Part shown: in pieces, positions 19,594 to 30,780 of the stretch
Layout: each line of letters starts with the position of its first letter
How positions within the stretch are numbered: the stretch's first letter is position 1
DNA from: Petrolisthes cinctipes
Lineage: Eukaryota; Arthropoda; Malacostraca; Decapoda; Porcellanidae
DNA length: 64,000 nt
Assembly (NCBI GenBank): GCA_033782935.1
Contig: JAWQEG010000166.1
Coordinates: 4,343,501-4,407,500, forward strand
Reading direction: 5' to 3'
Position numbers and translations under genes: made by a program
The notes under the pieces: generated by a model
What the model was told of the DNA's origin: nothing
The model's input: the letters and a program-made list of their open reading frames with translations, nothing else
The model's database searches: none

Positions 19594-22500
19594 TCTATCT
19601 ATCTATCTATAGCTCCGACGCCTCGTTCCCTCCGGGAACTCCCCCCAAAGGGGTGGCCACGGCAGAAGTGTCTCCAGTTCTCCCTGTTCCAACACTCCCT
19701 CCTTACTTGTTCAAGCACTACTCTGCCCCTCACGTTTCTCTCCTTTACATACTCTTCCACTCTGTTCTGCCATCTGACCGGAGGTCTGCCTCTCACACTA
19801 GGTCCCACAACTTCACTTCCATACACCTTCTTTACAAATTCCTCGCCTTGCATTCTCTCCACATGTCCAAACCATCTCAATGTATTACGTTTCACTCTCT
19901 CAACCACTCCACACTCAATACCAATTGCCTTCTCACTCATACCACATCTCTCATATACACTCTCATTACTTTCTCCATCCCATCTAGTAAGTCCACATGC
20001 TCCTCTCAAGTAACTCATTTCCACAGCACCTATTCTAGACTGATGAGCCCTACTCCATGTCCATGTCTCCGACACATATGTCAGTGTTGGCAGGATTATA
20101 CTATTTCGTAGTCCCCTTTTCACTTCCATACTCACACTTCTACCCTTCATAATCCTCCCCAGTGATCCTATGACCTGTCTACCCTTCACTGCTCTCTCCC
20201 TAATTTCTCCTTCCATACTTCCATGTTTACACATAACTGTACCCAGGTACTTAAACTCCTTCACTTCCTCCATCCTCTCGCCCCTCAGAGTTATCTCACA
20301 CTTCGTCCCAGTTGGTACAGCCACTCTGTAAGGTGTAGCAAAGTCAATCACTTCAGTTTCTGCTCTTTCAAATACCATCACTTTAATTTTGCCCACATTC
20401 ACCTTCAGTTTCCTTTGTTTACACACAGACTGAAATTCGTCCACCACTCTGTAAATTCCTTTCATTCTCAGCCATCAGCACAGTGTCATCCGCAGACAAA
20501 CTTGCCACCAGTGACCAGTTTGTTTCATTCAGCCTCAACTTCACCCCCAGACCATTCACTTTGGCTTTCACCTCTCTCATACAACCATCCATATATATAT
20601 TGAACAACCATGGTGACATAACACACCCCTGTCTCAGCCCTACACTAATATTAAAACTCTCACTTAGATCACCCTCTACCCGTACACATGCTTTTGCATC
20701 TGCATAAAAAGCCTCAGTGCCTTTCAGCAAAGGCCCCCCAACTCCATAAATTCTCAACACCTCTGTCATAGCTTTCCTATCAACTCTATCGTATGCCTTC
20801 TCCAAGTCCATGAAGGCAGCATACAACTTCTTACCCTTCCCAATATATTTCTCCACTATTGATTTTAATGCAAATATTTGGTCCACACATCCTCTACCCT
20901 TTCTAAATCCTCCCTGCTCCTCACTAACTTTATTCCCTGTTACTTCAATCAGTCTTTCAGTCAGAACCTTCCCGTAAACCTTCCCCGGTACACTAAGAAG
21001 GCTTATTCCCCTATAGCTACCACACTCATCCTTACTCCCCTTCCCCTTATACAAAGGTACAATTATGGCTCTCCTCCAATCCTCTGGCACCTCTCCCTGC
21101 CTCCAGGCCAATGTACATATAAGCAACATCCACTCCACCACTACCTCCCCACACTTTAACATTTCAGCAGTTATCCCATCCACCCCCGGTGCCTTACCCA
21201 TCTTCAACTTTCCTATTGCTTTCCTAACCTCTTCCCTTCCTAATTCTCCCTGTACATCCTGTCGTCTACCTCCTGCCTCCATCCCCATGCATGTCACCAC
21301 CGCCTCTCCTCCCGTCCCCTCGTTCATCAACCGATCAAAATGCCTCTTCCACACTTCTTTCACTTCTTCACTTCTACTCACAGTAACTCCATCCTCTCTC
21401 TTCATTCTCACACTACCAGACTTTCCTTCTCCTCTTTCTCTTTTCACCTCCTTCCAGAATAATTTCTTGTTCTCTTTAAACTTTTCACTCAGCTTCATAC
21501 CAAACTCCTCATCCACTCTCCTTTTACTCTCACTCACCATCATTTTCACTTGTTTCTTACACACATTATATTCTCTTTTCCATCTCTCTCTCACTTCTTC
21601 CGGCACATTCCTCTGTAGTGTTCTCCTATATGCCTTCCTCTTATCCTCTACAGCATCTTTCACTTCTTCTGTCCACCAAGCACTCCCTTTCTTGCCCCTC
21701 TTCTGTGTCTTATATCCTACTACCTCTGCTGCTGTCGTCAATACTATCATCTTAAACATTTCATACACCGCATTCACTCCCACTACCTCCCCATTCCCCA
21801 TCCTTACAACATCCAGCACCTCACCCACCCTCCTCTTATATTCCTCCCTATACTCTTCTACATCTAATTTCCCACTAGCCACCTCCTTCTTATTCCTCAC
21901 CCCTTCATCCCTCCTACCATACTCCCACTTAACCCTAACCTTCATCCTCACCAACACCGCAAAATGGTCGGAGCAATGGACCATTCCTCTCACCACTTTT
22001 GCGTCATACACATCCTTCCTCAACCTTTCATCCACTGCCACATAATCAATCAAACTCTTTTGCTCTCCTCTCTCATCCATTCTCTTCCATGTATACCTGT
22101 GGATCATCTTGTGCTGAAAGAAGGTGTTCGCCAAGAACAACCCCCTCTCAGCACAGACATCCACTAGATACTCACCATTCTCATTTGTTCCTTCTACACC
22201 CCATTTACCCACAATATTCCCCATTTCCTCACCTCCCACCTTTCCATTCATGTCTCCCATCATCACTACTCTCCTTCCATTATCAATTCCTCTCAGACAT
22301 GTATTCAACTCTTCCCAAAACACTCTCATTTTCTCTCTCTCCGTCTTACTCTTTTCATTCACTGGTGCATAAGCACACACCCAAGCATACTTTACCATCC
22401 CAATCTTTCCCGTCATCCATACTATTCTTGATCCATTCCACCCATGTCCATCCACTCCCTTCCACACCCACGGAGACACCAACAGCGCACACCCTTCCTT

Positions 22501-23050
22501 CCCTCTTCCTTTACTCTTTTCATTCATGCCCGTCCATACTACTCCTCCCTCCATTCCCTCCCACAGTCCACTCTCCCTTCCTTCCTGACACTCAACCACT
22601 CCACATCCTTTCACGTGTGTCTCCGTCACTCCCATCACATCCACTCTTCCTTTCTTAAAACATTCTACAATCTCTCGCCTCTTGGTCCCATCCGTCATTC
22701 CATTCACATTCGCAGTTACCACTCTCATACAATCCCTCTTCCCTACTCCCTCTACAGGGCAACCCGGAGACCCTCCCCCGCCAGTAGCCATATCTGTCCA
22801 CTTCCCCATTGAAGGGCCACTGATGGCTGGCAAGGCCAATGCAGTGCTCATTCCCGGAGGGACACGGGCAGTCGGCATTGTCAAAAGCTAAAAACAAGGT
22901 CATAAATTTAAAAGAAATTATCACAAAATATAAAAACATGCAGTCATAGAAATTAAAATCTTAAAACACTAAAATGCAATAAAATTACAATAAAAACCTT
23001 AAAACCTATATGTGGGGGAAGCTAGGTCTCACCCCCACACCGCCTTCCCC
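19594..23050 (-). mobile_element. Full-length non-LTR retrotransposon with 12-bp target duplication
   Basis: TTTTTCCAAACA occurs at 19582-19593 and 23051-23062, flanking 3457 bp. The 5' leader is 23050-22885, the ORF is 22884-19599, and the 3' end is an ATAG tandem repeat directly after the coding region. There is no poly(A). It interrupts the left arm of a foldback element, so it is the younger of the two. The RTE-like affiliation is tentative. Confidence 0.85.
19599..22884 (-). pseudogene. LINE ORF2: apurinic endonuclease and reverse transcriptase, one frameshift
   Basis: Transcribed leftward from ATG 22884. The N-terminal endonuclease has TANVNG, VTETH, MMGDMNG, LIDYVAVD and CSDHFAVLV, so the EEP catalytic set is present. 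The RT follows with GKAPGVDGITAEML, RAIIVPLYKGKGS, YRGISLLSVPGK, MDLEKAYDRVD, SVGLRQGCVMSPWLFN and the catalytic SADD. The 25-kb copy has FADD there, so Phe is replaced by Ser. The C-terminal part includes RWFGHVERMQ and VRGRPPVRW. The frame shifts at about 20448-20452, where two bases are missing compared with the 26.8-kb copy, and continues to 19599. The stop codon is formed by the GATAGATAG tail itself, so there is almost no 3' UTR. No separate ORF1 is seen. Family: RTE-like or related, by overall layout. Confidence 0.85.
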
Positions 23051-23389
23051 TTTTTCCAAACAAAATTGAAATAATACACTATCTGCTGGCTTTGCATATA
23101 GCTGAAGGAAAAAGCCAGATCTGCTATAATAAGGGAGCATTGGTGATTTCAAAATATGAATTTAATGGAAAACCTGAAGAAAATCTGAAGAAAATAGGCA
23201 TTCTCTCATTTATGGATGGAAGTTGTAAACATATGCCAGGGAAGACATTATTATGTATGATATACAAAGATTGACATTGAATGCACTATTACCGGGCACA
23301 CCATCAGCTGAAGACATAATTATATACAGCTGTGAGTCCAACTATCCATGGAGTCATCATACCAATTCCACCTACATCTCTGCAACAAC

Positions 23390-23409
23390 AACAACAACAA
23401 CAACAACAA
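23390..23409 (+). repeat. (CAA)n microsatellite
   Basis: Short CAA run in the spacer of the foldback. Confidence 0.85.
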
Positions 23410-23468
23410 GTCTGGGTTGGCCTGGGTCTCTCGAATCCCTTCGATCCTCTCAGCAAACACGAGATTAA

Positions 23469-23625
23469 GGGCCATATTACAGTGTTGGTAAATCTGGAAC
23501 AGCTGATTCCTCCAAACTATTTTAAGCAACAGGACACTGTGATGTTTGCTCATAGTCTAGTCCTGTTTCTTGGCATACTTTGGAGGAATCAAGACACTCC
23601 AATATACCATAAGTATAGTACCACC
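23469..23625. mobile_element. TTAA-bounded palindromic unit, type A
   Basis: TTAA at 23465-23468 and 23626-23629. Contains GGTAAATCTGGA, CTGATTCCTCCAA and, on the other side of a loop, TTTGGAGGAATCAAG. Directly followed by a type B unit that shares the TTAA. Confidence 0.75.
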
Positions 23626-23629
23626 TTAA

Positions 23630-23798
23630 GGAGACATTCTTTTGGTGGGTGGTAAATTGGAAGGTCTCTGATTCCTTCAAACGATGCCTTGAAACGGATC
23701 TCCAAATTTTAGTACCATTGAGGGCATCTGTTTCCTGGCATACTTTGAAGGAATCAAGGCACTTCAATTTCCGTACCAAAAGTGTATTAGCCCCATAA
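23630..23798. mobile_element. TTAA-bounded palindromic unit, type B
   Basis: TTAA at 23626-23629 and 23799-23802. Left stem GGTAAATTGGAAGG and CTGATTCCTTCAA, loop TTTAGTACCATTG, right stem TTTGAAGGAATCAAGG. The loop carries GTAC. Confidence 0.75.
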
Positions 23799-24445
23799 TT
23801 AAGGGCCATATTCCTGGTGGTCCCACAACTTCCCTCTCCATGAATAGTTGGACTCACAGCTATATATAATTATGTCTTCAGCTGATGGTGTGCCCGGTAA
23901 TAGTGCATTCAATGTCAATCTTTGTATATCATACGTAATAATGTCTTCCCTGGCATATGTTTACAACTTCCATCAATAAATGAGAGAATACCTTTTTTCT
24001 TCAGGTTCTCCATTAAATTCATATTTTGAAATCACCAATGCTCCCTTATTATAGCAGATCTGGCTTTTTCCTTCAGCTATATGCAAAGCCAGCAGATAGT
24101 GTATTATTTCAATTTTGTTCGAAAAAATATACTCAATGACTTTTGACCCCCCTAATTGACCTAATTAGGCCCAATTAGGCGGCGGATAACTAGCCTAAGG
24201 ACAGAAACACTTCTTGAAAACCAAAATAATGACAAAGCTTGATTTGTATGCCTAAATATGCATAGCCTGAAAGAAAAAATACAAATATGGGATTTTTTAC
24301 TGATTTGCACTCATTGACCTTTGACCTCTGTTAATTGACCTAATTAGGTTGATGATGGCAAGATAAACACCTGGGGTCGTGTTCAGCATACCCAAATCCT
24401 TCACAAAAACCCATTTATCGACCATTATCCCAAAATGCTTCATAC

Positions 24446-24943
24446 ATGTTAAATAAGCATGTTTTGAGAAAATCTGCTAAGTCTAATAGACATATCACAG
24501 ACATGGCAGAGAAAATATTAAAGTACAATAATGATTCATTGATATTACTTGCCCAAGATAAAAATGCATGAAAGTTGACTTTACTCAAAGAATAATAAAT
24601 CTAACATGAAATGTGAATGTTTAAAGCTATAATTGAAAGACAAAATAGATAATGAAAATAAATAACCTAATTTCTTAAAAGAACAAGCATAAATTACTAA
24701 TACTTAATAATAAATTAATAAGACAAAATATATAATGAAAATAAATAACCTAAATTTCTTAGAAAAACAAGCATACATTAATAATAATTTTGAGTAAAAC
24801 CTACACACAAACCACACAACTAGAACCATACTTGCACACTAAGAACTACAGTATGTCACAAAATACAACAAAACAAAACAAAACCACACTGGCACACTAA
24901 TCATTATAAAAAACACAAGCAACAAAACACACGTTAAAACAAA
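24446..24943. other. AT-rich intergenic; no gene recognised
   Basis: A locally duplicated ~75-bp AT-rich segment is visible (AAAATAGATAATGAAAATAAATAACC near 24641 and again near 24725). Nothing else is seen. Confidence 0.4.
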
Positions 24944-25364
24944 TCACTTATTCTCCATGATATTTTTAATGTCAATCAAAGTTTCTGAAAATTTTCATAT
25001 ATTATCGGCAAAATCAATCAATATATCACGTATTGTTTTGTGCACTTCTAGCATTTCTGGAGCTAGCGTAGCTTCCATAATTATGTGCTCTAGCATGTCT
25101 ACCTGACTTAGTGGAAGGGCGACTGGAGGCTGCAGAGCGGTGATACGCATGCTCCTCACTTGGTGGTGGTTCTACCATTGTCGGAATGCTGTCATCGTCT
25201 GTTAATATCTCGCATTCCTCCATCATGACTGGCCCGAAGTCCTGCCAACTTGGCCCAGGTCTACTAGGTGACGGAACCCTTGATGGCAGTCCTAAGTCGT
25301 CCACAGCACCTTCACCCAGGTTTTCTTGATAAGCTGAGAAATTATGAGAATTAGCAACTTTCAT
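24944..25364 (-). pseudogene. Frameshifted coding relic, possibly a Harbinger accessory (Myb/SANT-like) protein
   Basis: On minus, an open frame from 25364 gives MKVANSHNFSAYQENLG, then a Pro/Ser-rich linker with EECEILTDDD and VEPPPSEE. Near 25145 the sensible frame changes. The new frame reads ALPLSQVDMLEHIIME, then ATLAPEMLEVHKTIRDIL, IDFADN, one in-frame TGA, then KFSETLIDIKNIMENK and a stop at 24944. The end is helical and charged, as at the C-terminus of MADF/Myb-type partners coded by PIF/Harbinger elements. That identification is inference from layout: it lies downstream of the HARBI1-like gene in convergent orientation, a common Harbinger arrangement. The 5' side is cut by the LINE copy starting at 25368. 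Confidence 0.5.
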
Positions 25365-25367
25365 GTA

Positions 25368-27640
25368 GCTGTGGATGAAAGATTATGGAAAGATGTGATG
25401 GATGCTAAAGTAGCGAGAGGAATAGTTCAATGATCTGACCATTTTGCGGTCTTGGTAAGTATTAGGGTCAGGGTAAAATGGGAGTATGGTAGGAAGGATA
25501 GATGGGGAAACAAGATGTAGGTGGCAAATGGAAGATTGAATGACATCGAGTATAGAGAGGAATATAAGACAAGGGTGGGTGAGGTGCTGGAGGATGCAAG
25601 GTTGGATATAGGGGTGGGGGTAGGAGTGAATGATGTGTTTAAAATGTTTAAGACACTAGTAATGAGGACAGCAGCAGAGGTATTGTGATACAAGACACAG
25701 AAGAGGGGCAAGAAAGGGAGTGCTTGGTGGTCAGAAGTGAAAGATGCAGTAGAGACGAAAAGGAAGGCAAATAGGTGAACATTGCAGAGGGAGAGAATAT
25801 AAAAGAATAAGGCAACTGAAGAGGATGGTTAGTGAGAGTAAAATGAGAGTGGATGAGGAGTTTGGTAGGAAACTGAGTGTGAAGTATAAATAAAAAGGAA
25901 ATTATTCTGGAAAGAGGTGAAAAGAGAAAGTCTGGTAGCGTGAGAATGAAGAGAGAGGATGGAGTTACTGTGAGTGGAGGTGAGGAAGTGAAAGAAGTGT
26001 GGAAGAGGCATTATGATGGTTTGAGGAATGAGGGGACGGGAGGGGAGGCGGTGGTGACATGCATGGGGATGGAGGCAGGTGGTAGACGACAGGGTGTACA
26101 GGGAGAATTAGGAAAGCAATAGGAAAGTTGAAGATGGGAAAGACACTCGGGGGTGGATGGGATAACTGCAGAGATGTTGAGGTGTAGGGAGGAGGAAGTG
26201 GTGGAGTGGATGCTGCTTATATGCACATTGGCTTGGAGGCAGGGAGAGGTGCCAGAGGACTGGAGGAGAGCCATAATTGTGCCTCTGTACAAAGGTAAGG
26301 GAAGTAAGGATGAGTGTGGTAGCTATAGGGGAATAAGCCTTCTTAGTGTACCGGGGAAGATTCTTACTGAGAGACTGATAGAAGTAACTGGGAATAAAAT
26401 CAGCAGTGGAGAAATATATTAGGAAGGGTAGGAAGTTGTATGATGCCTTCATGAATTTGGAGAAGGCATAGGATAGGGTTGATAGGAGAGCTATGACAGA
26501 TGTATTAAGGATTTACAGAGTTGGTGGGCGCTTGCTGGAGGGGATTGAGGCTTTCTATAGAGAGGCAAAAGCTTGCATGAAGGTCGAGGGTGATTTGAGT
26601 GAGAACTTTGATATCAGTGTAGGATTGAGGCAGGGGTGTATCATGTCACCATGGCTGTTCAATATCTTTATGGATGGGTGCATGAGAGAGATGAAGGCAA
26701 AGGTGGAGGGCCTGGGTGCAAAACTGAGGTTGAATGGAGTAGATTGGTCCTTGGTGGCAAGTTTATTTGCGGATGACACTGTGTTGATGGCTGAGAGTGA
26801 AAGGGAGTTGCAGAGAGTGGTGGACGAGTTTCAGTCTGTGTGTAAACGAAGGAAACTGAAGGTGAATGTTGGTAAAAGTAAAGTGATGGTGTTTGAGAGA
26901 GCAGAAACCTACAGAGTGGGAGTACCAACTGGGACTAAGTGTGAGATAACTCTGAGGGGTGAGAGAATGGATGAAGTGAAGGAGTTTAAGTACCTGGGCA
27001 CAGTTCTGTGTAAACATGGAAGTATGGAAGGAGAAATTAGGGAGAGAGCAATGAGGGGTAGACAGGTTCTAGGATCATTGGGAAGGATTATGAAGTGTGA
27101 GTATGGAGGTGAAAAGGGGACTGAGAAATAGTATAATCCTGCCAACACTGACATATGCGTCAGAGACATGGACATGGAGTAGGGCTCATCAGTCTAGAAT
27201 AGGTGCTGTGGAAATGAGTTACTTGAGAGGAGCATGTGGACTTACTAGATGGGATGGAGAAAGTAATGAGAGTGTGTATGAGAGATGTGGTATGAGTGAG
27301 AAGGCAATTGGCATTGAGTGTGGAGTGGTTGAGAGAGTGAAACGTGATACATTGAGGTGGTTTGGACATGTGGAGAGAATGCAAGGTGAGGGGTTTGTAA
27401 AGAAGGTGTATGGAAGTGAAGTTGTGGGACCTAGTGTGAGAGGCAGACCTCCGGTCAGATGGCAGAACAGAGTGGAAGAGTATGTAAGTGAGAGAAACGT
27501 GAGGGGTAGAGGAGGGCTTGAACAAGTAAGGAGGGAGTGTTGGAACAGGGAGAACTGGAGACACTTCTGCCGTGGCCACCCCTTTGGGGGGAGTTCCCGG
27601 AGGGAACGAGGCGTCAGAGCTATAGATAGATAGATAGATA
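25368..27640 (+). pseudogene. 5'-truncated LINE copy 2 (same family as 19.6-23.1 kb)
   Basis: It begins inside the endonuclease (VAVDERLWKDVMDAKVARG) and ends in the same GAGCTATAGATAGATAGA tail at about 27606-27640. RT motifs include VPLYKGKGSKDECGSYRG, then VGLRQGCIMSPWLFN and the catalytic LFADDTVLMAE. There are several frameshifts, and an internal deletion between the GISLLSVPGK and AFMDLEKAYDRVD blocks removes EEQGGFRKGRGCVDQ. The C-terminal 178 codons (27097-27633) are intact and end in the tail repeat as in copy 1. Truncation cuts into the coding relic on its left. Confidence 0.85.
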
Positions 27641-27689
27641 GAGTCCAATAATGACCCATTAGGAATGGGACAAATGCAGTGATGAACAG

Positions 27690-28097
27690 GTGGTAGGTCA
27701 TCTGTTCAAGAATATTTTGGAAGTGAATGAAGTGGAAATAAACAAAATTGAGAGGATCACAGTGAAACAAAAGGATGGCAGAAACAGGCCTAGCCCAAAA
27801 TTGATGATAGTGAAAACGGGGAGCCCCTACCAGAAAGTAAAAGTGCTGAAGAGTGCAAAAAATCTAGCAAACAAGGGACCATGGAAACATGTATTCATAA
27901 ATATGGACATGACTAAGACTGAACAAGAACAAGATCATAAGTTGAGGTTGGAGCTGAAAAACAGAAATGAATGTGGAGAAAAAAACTTGATGATAAATGG
28001 AGGAAAAGTAGTGACCAGGATGACGAAGCAAGTGCCAACGCAGAGGCACCAAGGCCAAGCCCAAGGAGACCCACCAGCAGGAGTCTCCCAGGCATAA
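27690..28097 (+). CDS. L2/CR1-like LINE ORF1 C-terminal part
   Basis: It has the layout of CR1/L2-type ORF1 proteins, which bind the element RNA: a KIERITVKQKDGRNRPSP strand region, KVKVLKSAKNLANKG, VFINMDMTKTEQEQD, LRLELKNRNECGEKN and INGGKVV. It ends in a Gln/Pro-rich tail at a TAA. The N-terminal region is missing or lies under the end of the preceding LINE copy. It is followed ~40 bp later by the endonuclease of ORF2. Confidence 0.6.
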   Translation: MVGHLFKNILEVNEVEINKIERITVKQKDGRNRPSPKLMIVKTGSPYQKVKVLKSAKNLANKGPWKHVFINMDMTKTEQEQDHKLRLELKNRNECGEKNLMINGGKVVTRMTKQVPTQRHQGQAQGDPPAGVSQA

Positions 28098-28134
28098 TCT
28101 CCAAATTGCATCTGACAAGAATCAATGTACATAT

Positions 28135-29406
28135 GTAAATAAGGAAGAAAGTATTGGGCATAGTATAGATAAGCAAAGGGTTAAGAGGTATAATAAAGTA
28201 CTAACTTGTAAATTACTAAATGCTAGAAGCATTGTGAACAAAATGTTGAAACTAGAGCAGATGGCGTATGAAGATGATCCGGACATTATTCTAATAACAG
28301 AGTCATGGACCACGGGATATATTCCGTGTGCAGAAATCAGCATACCTGGTTATGATACAATAAGAAAGGACAGACCAAATAGGAAGGGTGGTGGTTGAGT
28401 GGTGTATCTTATGGAAGAGATAAGAGCAACTACTCTGGAGGAAGAGATGTGTGACAACCTAGAAGCAGTGTGGTGTAAATGAGAGTTGGGGGAGGAGATA
28501 TGGTAGTAGGTGTGTGTTACAATAGTACATCAGCAACAAACAAGGAGGAAATTAGCCTACACAAGAAGATAGAGGAAGTTTGTGGAAAGTATGGCCAGGT
28601 GGTGATTTGTGGTGATTTTAATCATAACACAATAGATTGGGAACTATTACAAGCTGGTCATGAAGGAGAAGCATTTCTGAAACTGGTGATGGACAAGTTC
28701 CTTACACAGCACGTAAAACAACCAAGAGGAAGAAATATACTGGATTTAGTGTTGAGCACAGATCCGGTATTGGTAAATAACAGAGGTGTCGGCTCCTCTG
28801 GGATCAAGTGACCATAATGTGGTGGGTTACTTTTAACATAAATATTGACTGGGGAAATGCAAACTGGAACGATCACTATTATGACTATAGGAAAGCTAAA
28901 TTTATGAAAATGAGAAAGGAATTGGCAAAGATAAAATGGAGAGAATTATTTCAAGGAAAGACAGCATCAGAAATGTGGGAAATATATATGAATGAATATG
29001 ACAGGATTGTTAAATTATATGTACCTGTTGTCAACCGGGATGAAAGAGAAAACTACCATGGTGGAACACAAACATATTCAGGAAATGGAAAAACAAGCTC
29101 AGATGGTGGAAACAATTTAAGGAGAATGATCAATACAAAGATTATTTGAGATAAAAGGCAGCAATGAATAGAGAGAGAAAATTAATTAAGAAATCTAAAA
29201 AGGAAAATGAACAACGAATTGCGAGAAGAGTAAAGGTGGATCCAAAAGCATATTACAGATATGCCAACAGCAAAATGAAAGCAAGAGAAAGTGTTGGTCC
29301 CTTAGAAGACGAGAATGGAAACATAGTATGTGACAACAAAAGGATGGGGGAGATTCTGAATAAATATTTCTCAACCATGTACACCAAGGAAGACCTAGAA
29401 AACATA
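28135..29406 (+). pseudogene. L2/CR1-like LINE ORF2 fragment: endonuclease and start of RT region
   Basis: EEP endonuclease motifs appear in order: LLNARSIVNKMLKLEQM, DPDIILITESWTT, GYDTIRKDRPNRKGGG, then, in a second frame, VVGVCYNSTSATN, VVICGDFNHNTIDWELL and ILDLVLSTDPVLV. A TGA at about 28396 and at least two frameshifts break it. The linker before the RT is recognisable: KMRKELAKIKWRELF, ARRVKVDPKAYYRYANSKMK, RESVGPLEDENGNIVCD and MGEILNKYFSTMYTKEDL. The RT proper is absent. At about 29407 the reading frame passes straight into a Jockey-type C-terminal segment. Confidence 0.75.
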
Positions 29407-30195
29407 GCAAGCCCTGCCTGGGCCTCAAACATCGCTGAGACTCATCAAAACACCCTTCAAACCATACAGAATAAAGCCCTAAAGACAATCACAGGCTGCA
29501 TAGCTACCACACCTACAGACCACCTACACCATGAAACCAAAGTCCTCAAAATCAAGGATCATCTTGACATGAGAGGCACACAAACACTTGCTGCAGCCTC
29601 CACAAACCCACACCATCCACTACACTACATGGCACAACACCCACACATGCCAAGGAACATCAAAACAACACCCAGTACACGATACCATACACAAATACCA
29701 TCATCTCTTACACCCTGCCCACTCCAAACCAATCTCCAGAAACACATCCATACTCAAATCACTCATCAGTCCATCCAAACACTCAAAAACAACACCCAGC
29801 TGCATGCACAACCTCCTGACATCCACCCATCTGAATCATCTCTTCCCCGTGAGGACAGAGTCCACCTGGCCAGGCTGCGGTGTGGCCACAACCCGGCCCT
29901 TCTGACATATCAGAAGAAGCTGGATGGAGCCATTGCAGATGCCTGTCCGGGATGCAACACAGCACCTCATTCTATTAAAACACATTATGGAAGACTGCAA
30001 TACACACAACCACACTCGCCAACAAAACAACATACACTCTCTGAGGGCACTGTGGGAAAGCCCGGTTCAGGCCATGGCCTTCCTCAGGAGCTTGGGGCTG
30101 TTCAGCCAGACAGCTTGAGGAAATTCAACAACAACAGCAACAGGAAGGAAACTGACGACAAGTTATATGTCTGTCAACAAACTATAATAATATAA
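29407..30195 (+). pseudogene. Jockey-like LINE C-terminal fragment, fused in frame to the preceding L2-like LINE
   Basis: The frame continues from the L2-like part, but the protein family changes. SPAWASNIAETHQ, LQTIQNKALKTITGCI and HLHHETKVLKIKDHLDM are typical of the region after the RT in Jockey-clade elements, and LPREDRVHLARLRCGH and DACPGCNTAPHS lead to the C-terminal zinc-knuckle area, now degraded. A CAA-rich stretch near 30126 is the likely 3' tail, as in other Jockey-like copies here. This is probably a 5'-truncated insertion that by chance kept the upstream frame. Confidence 0.7.
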
Positions 30196-30405
30196 TGACT
30201 GACTGCCTGTCAACAAACTATAACTGTTGACAGGCAGACAATAATAATATAATTACTGTCTGCTTGTCAACAATTCATAACTGTTGACAGACAGACAATA
30301 ATAATATAATTACTGTCTGCCTGTCAACAAATCATAAATGTTGACAGGCAGACAATAATAATATAATTACTGTCTGCCTGTCAACAAATCATAACTTTTG
30401 GTTAA
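30160..30405 (+). repeat. 57-bp tandem repeat with internal hairpins
   Basis: Units start near 30203, 30260, 30317 and 30374 with constant 57-bp spacing. Each contains CTGCCTGTCAACA and its complement TGTTGACAGGCAG around a short loop, then an ATAATAATATAATTACTGT spacer. Confidence 0.85.
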
Positions 30406-30429
30406 TTTCCTTTGTGTTATAGCTACCTT

Positions 30430-30780
30430 ACAATAGAGACACATACTGTACCAGTTTCATGTGTGGGTAACAGTACCTCACAAATAGAGACACACATACT
30501 GTACCAGTTTCATGTGTGGGTAACAGTACCTCACAAATGGAGACATACTTACCAGTTTCATGTGTGGGTAACAGTACCTCACAAATAGTGACATATTGTA
30601 CCAGTTTCATGTGTGGGTAACAGTACCTCACAAATGGAGACACACATACTGTACCAGTTTCATGTGTGGGTAACAGTACCTCACAAATGGAGACATACTT
30701 ACCAGTTTCATGTGTGGGTAACAGTACCTCACAAATAGTGACATATTGTACCAGTTTCATGTGTGGGTAACTGTACCTCC
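30430..30780 (+). repeat. Seven-copy tandem repeat with a 150-bp higher-order period
   Basis: The core CCAGTTTCATGTGTGGGTAAC occurs at 30451, 30504, 30552, 30601, 30654, 30702 and 30751. Spacings are 53, 48, 49, 53, 48, 49, so three monomers form a repeating 150-bp block. Confidence 0.9.

Larger units (their letters stand above)
19268..24445. mobile_element. Foldback element with ~620-bp arms, split by a LINE
   Basis: Left arm: 19268-19593 plus 23063-23352. Right arm: 23838-24445. The two left-arm pieces join perfectly if the LINE between them (19594-23050) and one target repeat are removed. Arm landmarks are GAAGCATTTTGGGATAATGG at the outer end, CCTAATTAGGTCAATTAG and AAAGCCAGATCTGC. The spacer holds two TTAA hairpins and a CAA run. 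The outer ends are only approximate and I saw no clear target duplication. Confidence 0.75.

Noticed and set aside
21065..22658. Long + strand open frames opposite the LINE
   Set aside because: Shadow frames of the minus-strand ORF2.
19248..24470. GTAC target for the 5.2-kb foldback
   Set aside because: GTAC words exist near both outer ends, but the arm similarity stops before them.
30428..30760. Open frame of 110 codons on minus through the tandem array
   Set aside because: It only reflects the repeated unit lacking stops; no protein similarity.
30430..30780. Regular ~50-bp repeats resembling a CRISPR array
   Set aside because: Units are contiguous tandem copies; the 'spacers' repeat in a 150-bp period and the genome is eukaryotic.
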